From assembly GCA_035543875.1 (NCBI GenBank), contig DATKIY010000197.1:1-13223 (forward strand): a stretch of 13,223 nucleotides of DNA. The letters are read 5' to 3'. The position numbers and the translations under genes were made by a program. Of the stretch, positions 1-6,699 are shown one piece after another. This DNA is from DATKIY01 sp035543875 (GTDB taxonomy: Bacteria; Actinomycetota; Actinomycetes; JAHEKZ01). The notes below the pieces were generated by a model. It did not search any database. It was given only the letters and a program-made list of their open reading frames with translations, and was not told where the DNA came from. The stretch's first letter is position 1, and each line of letters opens with the position of its first letter.

Positions 1-328
1 GTTTCGGCCTGAGCCGCAGTGGCCGGAGCTTGAGCTGCCGCCAGTGGTCACGCGAGTCAAGGCAGACATGCATTGCGCGTCGGTTGCCGGGGCGAGTGTC
101 ATCGCCAAAACCGCACGCGACCGGCTCATGGTTGATCTGGATGCCCGCTATCCCGAGTACGGCTGGCGGGAGAACAAGGGCTACGCCTCACCGGAGCACA
201 TTGCAGGACTCGAACGACTCGGCCCGTGCGCCTTGCACCGCCAGTCGTGGCGGTTGCCTGGAACGGAGCTAGCAGCGGAATTACTGGAAGCCGACCCTTT
301 CCAAGACACCTGTGCGGAGATCGCATGA
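1..328 (+). CDS. rnhB: Ribonuclease HII, C-terminal part (5' truncated by window edge)
   Basis: RNase HII cleaves the RNA strand of RNA-DNA hybrids and removes single ribonucleotides misincorporated into DNA. The open frame enters from the left edge (first full codon at base 2) and ends with TGA at 326-328, so only about the last 108 residues are visible. The stretch VKADMHCASVAGASVIAK followed by TARDRLM matches the conserved C-terminal half of the family. The Asp of VKAD (codon 65-67) aligns with the last metal-binding carboxylate (Asp126 in the E. coli enzyme). The downstream blocks KGY and HRQSW are also typical. The three earlier catalytic acidic residues lie outside the window and cannot be checked. 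The GTG at base 44 is an internal valine, not a start. The stop overlaps the DUF2469 start as ATGA. Confidence 0.93.
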   Translation, partial: FRPEPQWPELELPPVVTRVKADMHCASVAGASVIAKTARDRLMVDLDARYPEYGWRENKGYASPEHIAGLERLGPCALHRQSWRLPGTELAAELLEADPFQDTCAEIA

Positions 329-651
329 GTACTGAAGATCTCGAGCGTTACGAAGCAGAGCTGGAACTGCAGTTGTATCGCGAGTATCGCGACGTGGTCG
401 GAATGTTCACGTACGTCGTGGAGACAGATCGGCGTTTCTACCTCACCAACGCAGTAGACGTACACGAGCGCACCAGTGACAGCGGCGACACCTACTTCGA
501 GGTCGAGATGACCGACGCATGGGTGTGGGACATGTACCGTCCCGCCAGGTTTGTCACCAGTGTTCGGGTGCTGACATTCAAAGATGTCAACGTCGAAGAA
601 ATCGCACAGGGTGAGTTTGACTCAAGCTCCATCCCCAGCTCTTCTGACTGA
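325..651 (+). CDS. DUF2469 family protein (conserved actinobacterial, unknown function)
   Basis: A small acidic protein of 108 residues beginning MSTEDLERYEAELEL. It matches the DUF2469 family of actinobacteria, which usually has about 100-115 residues and has no established function. The ATG at 325 is chosen because it shares ATGA with the rnhB stop and has GGAG at 316-319, five bases upstream. A longer in-frame start at 226 would overlap rnhB by about 100 bases and is unlikely. The N-terminus looks like an acidic amphipathic helix (EDLERYEAELELQLYREY), followed by a beta-rich middle with many aromatic residues (FYLTN, WVWDMYR), and the end is Ser-rich and acidic. There is no signal peptide, membrane segment or catalytic motif. 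The tight overlap implies co-translation with RNase HII; a link to RNA-DNA hybrid processing is only inferred from position. Confidence 0.85.
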   Translation: MSTEDLERYEAELELQLYREYRDVVGMFTYVVETDRRFYLTNAVDVHERTSDSGDTYFEVEMTDAWVWDMYRPARFVTSVRVLTFKDVNVEEIAQGEFDSSSIPSSSD

Positions 652-738
652 GTACATCCAATCGCACAGAAGTAATCCCCAGCGCCGCCGCCGTCCCCAG
701 GTGAGCTGTCGACCCTCGCGATGAGGTTCGCCGGTCGC

Positions 739-767
739 CACGATCACCTGCGGAGGTGGTCACCGTG
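739..767 (+). promoter_or_regulatory. Hairpin covering the yraN ribosome binding site and start codon
   Basis: Bases 742-749 pair with 754-761 (eight pairs, one of them G-U) around a GCGG loop at 750-753. The Shine-Dalgarno GGAGG (752-756) lies in the loop and the 3' arm. After a three-base bulge (762-764), bases 739-741 (CAC) can pair with the GTG start at 765-767. In RNA this would hide both the ribosome binding site and the start codon. The pairing is read directly from the sequence; a regulatory role is inferred. Confidence 0.45.
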
Positions 768-1121
768 CGGGCCAAGGATGCATTGGGCCGATATGGCGAG
801 GATGTCGCCACTCGTCATCTGCAAGAACAGGGCTATGTCGTGTTGGACCGCAACTGGCGGTGCGAAGTCGGCGAGATCGACATCGTCGCCCGCGACGGCG
901 ACACATTGGTGGTCTGTGAGGTCAAGACCCGAAGAGGGACCGGCTTTGGCAGCCCGCTCGAAGCGATTACCCCGAGCAAAGCAGCGCGCCTTCGACGTTT
1001 GGCGGCTTGTTGGTTGCGCGCTCACGACGTCCGACCGCGCACCATCCGCATTGACGTAGTCGGCGTGCTTGGTGGACAAGGCACCCCCGCGGTTGAACAC
1101 ATTCGTGGAGCCATTGGATGA
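765..1121 (+). CDS. yraN: YraN/UPF0102 family nuclease-fold protein
   Basis: A protein of 118 residues, the usual size for UPF0102. The family has an endonuclease-like (PD-(D/E)xK) fold. The likely active-site pattern is visible: GEID at residues 36-39 and the E-V-K motif at 52-54, inside CEVKTRRGTGFGSP. The N-terminal LGRYGEDVATRHL block is also typical. The biochemical role is poorly defined; it is usually discussed as a DNA repair or processing nuclease. GTG at 765 is preferred because GGAGG (752-756) lies 8 bases upstream; an in-frame GTG at 756 would start inside that site. The stop overlaps the comM start as ATGA, and the position just before comM and dprA fits a DNA-processing operon. 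Translation may be limited by the hairpin at 739-767. Confidence 0.9.
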   Translation: MRAKDALGRYGEDVATRHLQEQGYVVLDRNWRCEVGEIDIVARDGDTLVVCEVKTRRGTGFGSPLEAITPSKAARLRRLAACWLRAHDVRPRTIRIDVVGVLGGQGTPAVEHIRGAIG

Positions 1122-2647
1122 GTCTTGCGCGCACGAACACAGTTACGCTCACGGGAGTTCAAGGCCAGGTCGTCACAGTCGAAGTTGATGCGGCAGCGGG
1201 GGTTCCGGGATTCACTCTGGTCGGGCTGGCCGACACCGCGATTAGCGAAGCGCGTGATCGCGTACGTGCGGCCATCGTCAATGTCGACGAGACGTGGGAA
1301 AACCGCAAGGTAACCATCAATCTGTCCCCGGCCTGGGTCCGCAAGCGTGGTAGCGGTTTCGACCTGGCTTTGGCGTGCGCCTGCTTAGCCGCTTTCAGCA
1401 AGCTGCCGTTGGAGCCGTTGTCCCAGCTGGTCCTTATCGGGGAGCTCGGACTTGACGGTTCGGCGCGCCCGGTGCGGGGGATTCTGCCGATGGTCCTGGC
1501 AGCCGTCGAGCAGGGTTTCGAACGGTTCATGGTTGCCGAGGGGTCGGGGCGGGAGGCTGCCTTGGTTCCAGGTGCCGACGTCACTGTCGTGGCAAGCCTT
1601 GCGGAGGCGATTCGGGTCCTCCGCGGCAGTGAGCTAGGACGCACTGCGAGCTGCGAATCGATCGATTCTGAGCAGTGCACTGGTCCTGACCTATCCGATG
1701 TGAGCGGTCAGGCAACTCCGCGGCTAGCGGTTGAGGTAGCTGCCGCCGGTGGGCACCACGTCTTCCTGCACGGCGCGCCAGGTGCAGGTAAGACCCTGCT
1801 CGCCGAGCGGCTGCCTGGGCTGTTGCCGCCGCTCGACGCCGAGGCATCCCTGGAGGTCACGGCGGTCCATTCGGTGGCGGGTGCGTTGGACCCCCAGTCT
1901 CCGATGGTGGTCCGACCACCGTTCCAAGCGCCTCATCACACGGCGACTCCCGCGGCTTTGGTCGGTGGTGGGGCTGGGGTGGCAAGACCCGGCGCTGCCA
2001 GCTTGGCGCACCGGGGCGTGCTGTTTCTGGACGAGGCGCCTGAGTTTTCAGTTCGTGCGTTGGAGACGCTGCGTCAGCCGATGGAGAAAGGCGCCGTCTT
2101 CTTAGCTCGCAGCGAGTCGCGCGTCCGCTACCCAGCTCGCTTCCTGCTTGTCATGGCGGCCAACCCATGCCCCTGCGGTCGCTCAACCGGCAGGGGGCTC
2201 GACTGCACGTGTACGCCCATGCAGAAGATGAGGTACTCAGCGCGGCTTTCCGGTCCGCTCATGGATCGCATCGATCTGCAGGTCCCCGTACTCCCAGTCT
2301 CACGAGCCGATCTGCTTGAGGGGAGAGGCGGTGAGTCATCGGCTGATGTTCGCGAACGAGTGCTTGCTGCTCGACTACGCGCCGCGGGGCGCTTGGCGAC
2401 TACACCGTGGAAAGTAAACGCGGACGTACCGGGAACCGAGTTGCGCGCCAGGTTTGCAGCGCGCCGCGACGGCATGGCGTTGGTGTCCACCGAGCTCGGT
2501 CGGGGTCGACTGTCGGCACGTGGTGTCGACCGTGTTTTGCGGGTTGCATGGACGCTTGCCGATCTCGCCGAAGTCGATCGCCCGGGGGCCGCCGAGGTGG
2601 CAGCAGCCGTCTCGCTGCGCGGAGGAGGCTTGTCATGGGTGGCCTAG
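1118..2647 (+). CDS. comM: ComM/YifB-family AAA+ ATPase (Mg-chelatase-like)
   Basis: A 509-residue protein, the standard family length. The N-terminal ~180 residues form the S5-domain-2-like/Lon-like domain (GVPGFTLVGLADTAISEARDR and KVTINLSPA blocks). The AAA+ core has Walker A GAPGAGKT at residues 219-226 and Walker B VLFLDE at 301-306. It is followed by the family's paired cysteines (C351, C353, C363, C365), possibly metal binding, in the ANPCPCG region. The C-terminus is the Mg-chelatase C-terminal domain. ComM of naturally transformable Gram-negatives is a hexameric branch-migration helicase that extends heteroduplex during uptake of DNA; the role in actinobacteria is not established. 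ATG at 1118 has GGAG at 1107-1110 and overlaps the yraN stop. The 3' end overlaps dprA by 13 bases, so helicase and RecA loader are probably made together. Confidence 0.95.
   Translation: MSLARTNTVTLTGVQGQVVTVEVDAAAGVPGFTLVGLADTAISEARDRVRAAIVNVDETWENRKVTINLSPAWVRKRGSGFDLALACACLAAFSKLPLEPLSQLVLIGELGLDGSARPVRGILPMVLAAVEQGFERFMVAEGSGREAALVPGADVTVVASLAEAIRVLRGSELGRTASCESIDSEQCTGPDLSDVSGQATPRLAVEVAAAGGHHVFLHGAPGAGKTLLAERLPGLLPPLDAEASLEVTAVHSVAGALDPQSPMVVRPPFQAPHHTATPAALVGGGAGVARPGAASLAHRGVLFLDEAPEFSVRALETLRQPMEKGAVFLARSESRVRYPARFLLVMAANPCPCGRSTGRGLDCTCTPMQKMRYSARLSGPLMDRIDLQVPVLPVSRADLLEGRGGESSADVRERVLAARLRAAGRLATTPWKVNADVPGTELRARFAARRDGMALVSTELGRGRLSARGVDRVLRVAWTLADLAEVDRPGAAEVAAAVSLRGGGLSWVA
2621..2628 (+). 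promoter_or_regulatory. Strong ribosome binding site fixing the dprA start
   Basis: GGAGGAGG lies inside the last codons of comM, six bases before ATG 2635. It is one of the strongest Shine-Dalgarno matches in the window. It places the dprA start at 2635 rather than at the far upstream in-frame start at 2407, which would add 76 residues read in another frame of comM. Confidence 0.75.
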
Positions 2648-3792
2648 GCGAGCGGTCGGTGACGGGTGAAAACCGCGAGAGTGAACGAGCTGCGCGGCTA
2701 CGGCTTTCGCGACTCGCCGAGCCGGGGGACCGTCAGCTTGGTCAGCTGGTCCGAAAGTTTGGTGCGCCGACCGTCGTTGACCGCATTGGCGCACGTGACA
2801 CGTCAGTGCCGGGGGTCGATAACTACCTGACTCGTTGGGATGAACCCGTCGCTGACCTTGACGGTCTCGCCGCTATCGATGGTCGGTTCATCATTCCGGG
2901 AGACAGCGAGTGGCCAACCCAGCTGGATGCGCTCGACGACACCGTGCCGTGGGGCCTGTTCGTTCGTGGGTGCGACTTACGGCTTTCCGTGCTGCGGTCT
3001 GTGGCCATAGTCGGTGCCCGCGCTGCCACGCAGTATGGGCTCCATGTCGCCAGTGAGCTGGCCTCCGACCTCGCTGACCGGCGCTGGACGGTCGTGTCAG
3101 GCGGTGCCTACGGAATTGATGCAGCGGCACACCGTGGCGCGCTGAACTGCGGTGGTAGCACGGTTGCCGTCCTGGCCTGCGGGGTCGATGTGAGCTACCC
3201 CAAGGGCAATGCCTCGCTGTTTGAGCGGATTCCCACACAGGGCGGGTGTCTGGTTGCTGAGCTGCCTCCTGGTACCCATCCCACGAAGCCGCGCTTTTTG
3301 CAGCGCAACCGGTTGATAGCGGGGCTGACCAGGGCGACCGTGGTCGTCGAGGCTGCTGATCGCTCAGGCGCTCTTAATACAGCCGCGTTCTGCCGCCAGC
3401 TGGGGCGGCAACTTCTTGCGGTGCCCGGACCGGTGACGTCGGCGATGTCCGCTGGATGTCATCGCCTCTTGCGAGACGACGATCCAGCGCGCCTTGTCAC
3501 CGCGGCTGACGAGATCGTGGAAGAAGTGGGGCCAATCGGTTCGTTGGCGATGCTCCCCATGATCGTGGACAGTGTGCGGGACGGCCTTGATCCAACGTCT
3601 CTGCGGGTCCTTGAGGCCGTCCCTTCCTTGGTAGCAGGTGGCTTGGCTGACATTGTTCGTGACGCCGGGGTCGAGCGTCGGCTCGTGGCGGGAATCATCC
3701 TGCGTCTGGTGGCTGCTGGGCTCGTCCAGCAGGTGGGAGACGATGGTTTCCGGTTGATCCATGGCGCAGGGGACCGGCCAGGTAGCCCCTGA
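2635..3792 (+). CDS. dprA: DNA processing protein DprA (Smf)
   Basis: A 385-residue protein. DprA binds single-stranded DNA and loads RecA during transformation; many non-competent bacteria keep it too. The N-terminal region (residues ~12-60, RLSRLAEPGD) is the helical SAM-like part. The Rossmann-like DNA-binding core includes VAIVGAR (123-129), VSGGAYGID (154-162), the ACGVDVSYPKGN block, AELPPGTHPTKPRF and QRNRLIAGL (223-231), all hallmarks of the family. The C-terminus (~319-376) fits the DML1-like winged-helix domain (LRVLEAVPSLVAGGLADIV). The start is set by the strong ribosome binding site at 2621-2628, giving a 13-base overlap with comM. No other competence gene (comEA, comEC, comF) is visible here, so a role in recombination or repair is as likely as DNA uptake. 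Confidence 0.95.
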   Translation: MGGLGERSVTGENRESERAARLRLSRLAEPGDRQLGQLVRKFGAPTVVDRIGARDTSVPGVDNYLTRWDEPVADLDGLAAIDGRFIIPGDSEWPTQLDALDDTVPWGLFVRGCDLRLSVLRSVAIVGARAATQYGLHVASELASDLADRRWTVVSGGAYGIDAAAHRGALNCGGSTVAVLACGVDVSYPKGNASLFERIPTQGGCLVAELPPGTHPTKPRFLQRNRLIAGLTRATVVVEAADRSGALNTAAFCRQLGRQLLAVPGPVTSAMSAGCHRLLRDDDPARLVTAADEIVEEVGPIGSLAMLPMIVDSVRDGLDPTSLRVLEAVPSLVAGGLADIVRDAGVERRLVAGIILRLVAAGLVQQVGDDGFRLIHGAGDRPGSP

Positions 3793-3845
3793 TTCACCGG
3801 CGCGGTCGCTTGCGCAGGGGACGTCGAACTCGCACCGTAGACAGG

Positions 3846-4826
3846 GTGTGTGCCGCATCGATCTCGCAGGTTGACCAAGCCGTGGGCGAAGCCGCTAGTC
3901 CGCCGCCCTCCAGGTCGCTGCCTGGTCGAGAGCCAGTGGAGCAGGGCTTTGAGCGGCACTTGCGACTAGAACGGGGACTGGCGGCGATGACCGTCACGGC
4001 GTACGTCAGCGACGTCCGGGATTTACTTGATCATGTTGGCCGCCGCGGCGCGTCGTCGGTTGCCGAGCTGACGCTCGCTGACCTTCGCAGCTGGTTGGCG
4101 TTAGCCAAGACCCGAGGAAAAGCCAGAAGCACGATTGCCCGCCGAGCCTCGTCGGCGCGAGTGTTTACCGCCTGGCTCGTGAGCCAAGGGGTGTGTGAAC
4201 ACGATCCGGGGGCGGCCTTGGCCCGACCCAAGTCGCAGCGACGGCTGCCTGAGATCTTGCGGGCCGACCAAGCGAACGCGCTCCTCGCGGACGCGCTCGA
4301 TTCCGCGACGGCGGGAGACCCGCTCGCGCTGAGGGACCTCGCCATGCTCGAGCTCCTGTATGCCACAGGGATCCGGGTGGGTGAGCTCGTGGGGCTTGAT
4401 CTAGACGACTGCGACCAGCAGCGGCGCACCGTTCGCGTCTTCGGTAAGGGGAGTAAAGAGCGCACCGTTCCATACGGGGTGCCCGCGGGGGAGGCACTTT
4501 CAGCGTGGCTGCTGGAGGGTCGGGGCTCGCTGCTCCAGCCCGCTAGCGGGGCGGCACTCTTCCTTGGGGCCAGGGGGCGTCGCATAGACCCCAGGGCAGT
4601 CCGTACCCTGGTACACAAGTACGTGTCGGGGATTGATGGTGCACCAGACCTAGGTCCCCATGGATTGCGCCACAGCGCAGCCACTCACTTGCTTGAGGGG
4701 GGAGCCGACCTACGCTCCGTCCAAGAGCTGCTGGGCCACGCTACGCTCGCGACCACCCAGATCTATACCCATGTGTCCGTCGAACGACTGAAGAGGGCGT
4801 ATGACCAAGCGCACCCAAGAGCCTGA
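3846..4826 (+). CDS. xerC: Tyrosine recombinase, XerC-like
   Basis: Tyrosine recombinases of the Xer group resolve chromosome dimers at dif, together with FtsK. The N-terminal SAM-like DNA-binding domain starts near FERHLRLERGLAAMTVTAYV. The catalytic domain has all the expected residues (numbered from this start): R177 in YATGIRVGELV, the Lys of GKGSKER (201-207), H272 and R275 in HGLRHSAATHLLEGG, H298 in LLGHATLATTQIYTHV, and nucleophile Y307. The ending YDQAHPRA is typical of XerC/D. The start is uncertain: no good ribosome binding site is seen, and TTG 3810, GTG 3846, GTG 3882 and GTG 3936 are all in frame. The 3' end overlaps whiG by 26 bases. Position between dprA and whiG favours a housekeeping Xer enzyme over a mobile-element integrase. 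Confidence 0.88.
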   Translation: MCAASISQVDQAVGEAASPPPSRSLPGREPVEQGFERHLRLERGLAAMTVTAYVSDVRDLLDHVGRRGASSVAELTLADLRSWLALAKTRGKARSTIARRASSARVFTAWLVSQGVCEHDPGAALARPKSQRRLPEILRADQANALLADALDSATAGDPLALRDLAMLELLYATGIRVGELVGLDLDDCDQQRRTVRVFGKGSKERTVPYGVPAGEALSAWLLEGRGSLLQPASGAALFLGARGRRIDPRAVRTLVHKYVSGIDGAPDLGPHGLRHSAATHLLEGGADLRSVQELLGHATLATTQIYTHVSVERLKRAYDQAHPRA

Positions 4827-5922
4827 CGCAAAGGCGTCGGCTCCGCGCGGTTCGTCGACCTCAGCGGCGGCCAAGCGTCCGCTCAAGAAGACGACTCGGG
4901 ACGCAGACGCACCGACAAGCCGTGCTACTAAGGCCGCGTCAAGCAAGCCGGTTGCCAGTAAGTCGGCTTCGAAAAAAGCAGCCAGCAAGGCCGCCCCGGC
5001 CAAGTCCGCGACCGCGGCCAAGAGCGCAGCGCCGACGGCGAAAAAGGCAACCGCAAAGAAAACTGCTGCAGCGACACCGCCGCCAGCTGCTCCGGTGCTC
5101 GATCCCGAAACTGCGCGTCGACACGCCGAGCTCGACGCTGCCGATGAAGCAGCCGCTGCCGACGCCGCGCTCAAGAAGCTGTGGCGGGACTTCAAGAACA
5201 CCGCGAAGCCGGAGCTGCGGGAGCGATTGATCTTGCACTACTCGCCACTGGTCAAGTACGTCGCCGGACGAGTTGGTGTGGGGTTGCCCCCCAACATCGA
5301 GCAGGCTGATCTGGTTTCGTACGGAATCTTCGGGCTGATTGACGCAATAGAGAAGTTCGACCTAGAACGTGCCATCAAGTTCGAGACCTATGCGATCAGC
5401 CGGATCCGCGGAGCCATCATCGACGAGCTGCGCGCGATCGACTGGATTCCACGTTCGGTGCGCTATAAGGCCCGCGAGGTTGAGAAGGCCTACGCCAGTC
5501 TTGAGGGAAAGCTTCACCGCACTCCCACCGAGGCCGAGGTCGCCGAGGAAATGGGAATCTCGCTTGAGGACCTTCACCAGGTGTTCAGCCGAGTCTCGTT
5601 TGTGAACGTGGTGGCTCTCGACGAGCTGCTTAGTGTGGGCGGCGAAAAGGGCGACAAGCTGAGTTTGGTCGACACGCTCGAGGACACCAAGGCTGAGGAC
5701 CCTGTCGCAGCCTTTGAGTCAGAAGAGACTAAGTACTTGCTGGCTAAGGCGATCAACCAGCTGCCCGAGCGAGAGAAAATCGTTGTCACGTTGTACTACT
5801 ACGAGGGTCTTACGCTGGCCGAGATCGGCCAGGTGCTGGGTGTCACCGAGAGCCGCATCTGCCAGATGCACACCAAGGCGGTGCTGCAGCTGCGGGGGAG
5901 GCTCGCCGACGTCCGCGACTAG
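4801..5922 (+). CDS. whiG: WhiG/FliA-type RNA polymerase sigma factor with Ala/Lys-rich N-terminal tail
   Basis: A 373-residue sigma-70 family protein of the FliA/SigD/WhiG group, which drives sporulation genes in Streptomyces and motility genes in flagellated bacteria. Region 2 spans about 140-215 (HYSPLVKYVAGRVGVGLP, ADLVSYGIFGLIDAIEKFD, FETYAISRIRGAIIDELR). The hallmark RAIDWIPRSVR sits at 211-221. Region 3 spans ~222-275, and region 4 ~316-368 with the helix-turn-helix in LTLAEIGQVLGVTESRICQ. Family members usually have about 280 residues; residues 1-98 here are extra, with 17 Lys and roughly a third Ala, in patterns like KKAASKAAPAK. ATG 4801 is supported by GAAGAGG at 4790-4796 inside xerC. 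GTG 5095 would give 275 residues but lacks a ribosome binding site. The 26-base overlap with xerC suggests co-translation. The last 204 bases are overlapped antisense by the M23 gene frame. Confidence 0.92.
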   Translation: MTKRTQEPDAKASAPRGSSTSAAAKRPLKKTTRDADAPTSRATKAASSKPVASKSASKKAASKAAPAKSATAAKSAAPTAKKATAKKTAAATPPPAAPVLDPETARRHAELDAADEAAAADAALKKLWRDFKNTAKPELRERLILHYSPLVKYVAGRVGVGLPPNIEQADLVSYGIFGLIDAIEKFDLERAIKFETYAISRIRGAIIDELRAIDWIPRSVRYKAREVEKAYASLEGKLHRTPTEAEVAEEMGISLEDLHQVFSRVSFVNVVALDELLSVGGEKGDKLSLVDTLEDTKAEDPVAAFESEETKYLLAKAINQLPEREKIVVTLYYYEGLTLAEIGQVLGVTESRICQMHTKAVLQLRGRLADVRD

Positions 5923-6525
5923 CGGGAGCAGGCGCACGGTCGCAGCGCCGCGCACCAGCGTCAGCGGGTCGATGTAGTCGGCTCCAATCCGCGCCCCCCA
6001 ATGCAGGCATGTCATGGGACTGCAGTGCGAGAAGGCGGCCGACGCAGCAGCCGACAGGTGTCCGATCTGTTCACCTTGGTTCACCTGCTCACCAGCTCGC
6101 ACGTTCGGCACCAGTGGTTCGTAGGTCGTCGACAAACCGTGACCATGAGACAGGACGACGACTCCCTTGCCTGCAACGACGCCAGCAAAGGCCACCTCGG
6201 CTGCTGCCGGTGCCAGGACCGGCTCCACCGCACCTTGATCGATTTCCAGGTCGACTCCTCGATGGCCAGCTGACCATGGATCTGGGCCGAGCCAGAAGCC
6301 AAGCACGATGCGGGGCTGGCTCACCGGCCATACCCACGGCTGGCTGGGCATATTCAACGGGACAAGCGAGGGCGCAACGACTGAACCGCGCGAAGGCCCT
6401 GCTGGGCCAGCGGCGTCTGCGTGCCAGGCTGCACTCGTGAGCCCCAGGGTTACGGTCAGCGCAGCGACCAGGGTGGCTCGGCTACCGGCTCGGCGGCTGG
6501 CCCCGCGAAGTTGGCTACGTGTCAT
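5719..6525 (-). CDS. Secreted M23-family (LytM-like) metallopeptidase-fold protein
   Basis: A 268-residue exported protein. Residues 1-39 form a signal peptide: Arg-rich n-region, hydrophobic TLVAALTVTLGLTSAAW, and a probable cut after ADA. The M23 domain spans ~65-195: HRGVDLEI gives zinc ligands H88 and D92, HGHGLSTTYEPL (127-138) is the central block, and CLHWGAR (173-179) replaces the usual H-x-H, so H175 is kept but the first His is Cys173. Family members cleave peptidoglycan cross-links or act as regulators of amidases; activity here is uncertain. ATG 6525 has GGAAGG 7 bases upstream (+ strand 6533-6538); the longer in-frame start at 6708 is unsupported. The usual family end (RLLPL) falls exactly at the whiG stop, and the frame then runs ~67 more residues antisense to whiG. 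It is divergent from rpsB. Confidence 0.85.
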   Translation of the reverse strand: MTRSQLRGASRRAGSRATLVAALTVTLGLTSAAWHADAAGPAGPSRGSVVAPSLVPLNMPSQPWVWPVSQPRIVLGFWLGPDPWSAGHRGVDLEIDQGAVEPVLAPAAAEVAFAGVVAGKGVVVLSHGHGLSTTYEPLVPNVRAGEQVNQGEQIGHLSAAASAAFSHCSPMTCLHWGARIGADYIDPLTLVRGAATVRLLPLVADVGEPPPQLQHRLGVHLADAALGDTQHLADLGQRKTLVVVQRDNDFLSLGQLVDRLSQQVLSLF

Positions 6526-6683
6526 GGCCACACCTTCCGATGGCGGGCTGACCGGCGGACAGGTAATGCAGGCCGGCTGGGGATGGTGGCGGTTCGAGAG
6601 GTCTGCTGTGGACGCTGGTGGACCTCGCCCGCCTGCTGATGCGATTTCCGGTACGGCTAGCCCTGGCCGTAGACTGCCCTCGG

Positions 6684-6699
6684 CACCCTTTCGAGGGTG
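6684..6699. repeat. Perfect inverted repeat with TTCG loop
   Basis: CACCCT at 6684-6689 and AGGGTG at 6694-6699 are perfectly complementary around TTCG. As RNA on the + strand this is a 6-pair stem with a UUCG loop. As DNA it is a 16-base near-palindrome that could be an operator. No T-run follows on either strand, so it is not a convincing intrinsic terminator. It lies about 160 bases upstream of the M23 start and 220 upstream of rpsB. Confidence 0.4.

Noticed and set aside
617..658. A TTGACT -35-like element before yraN
   Set aside because: It lies in the DUF2469 coding end and no -10 element occurs at 16-18 bases; the only TACATC is about 30 bases away.
3364..3959. Overlapping - strand open frames of 164 and 166 codons
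   Set aside because: They are antisense to the dprA end and the xerC start, with no recognisable domain or ribosome binding site.
4031..4684. A 217-codon open frame on the - strand
   Set aside because: It lies fully antisense to the catalytic xerC frame, shows low-complexity Ser/Arg/Pro composition and no family motif; it is a shadow of GC-rich codon use.
3846..4826. The tyrosine recombinase as integrase of a mobile element
   Set aside because: There is no excisionase, attachment-site duplication, tRNA or foreign-looking cargo, and it sits in a conserved housekeeping order with a XerC/D-type ending.
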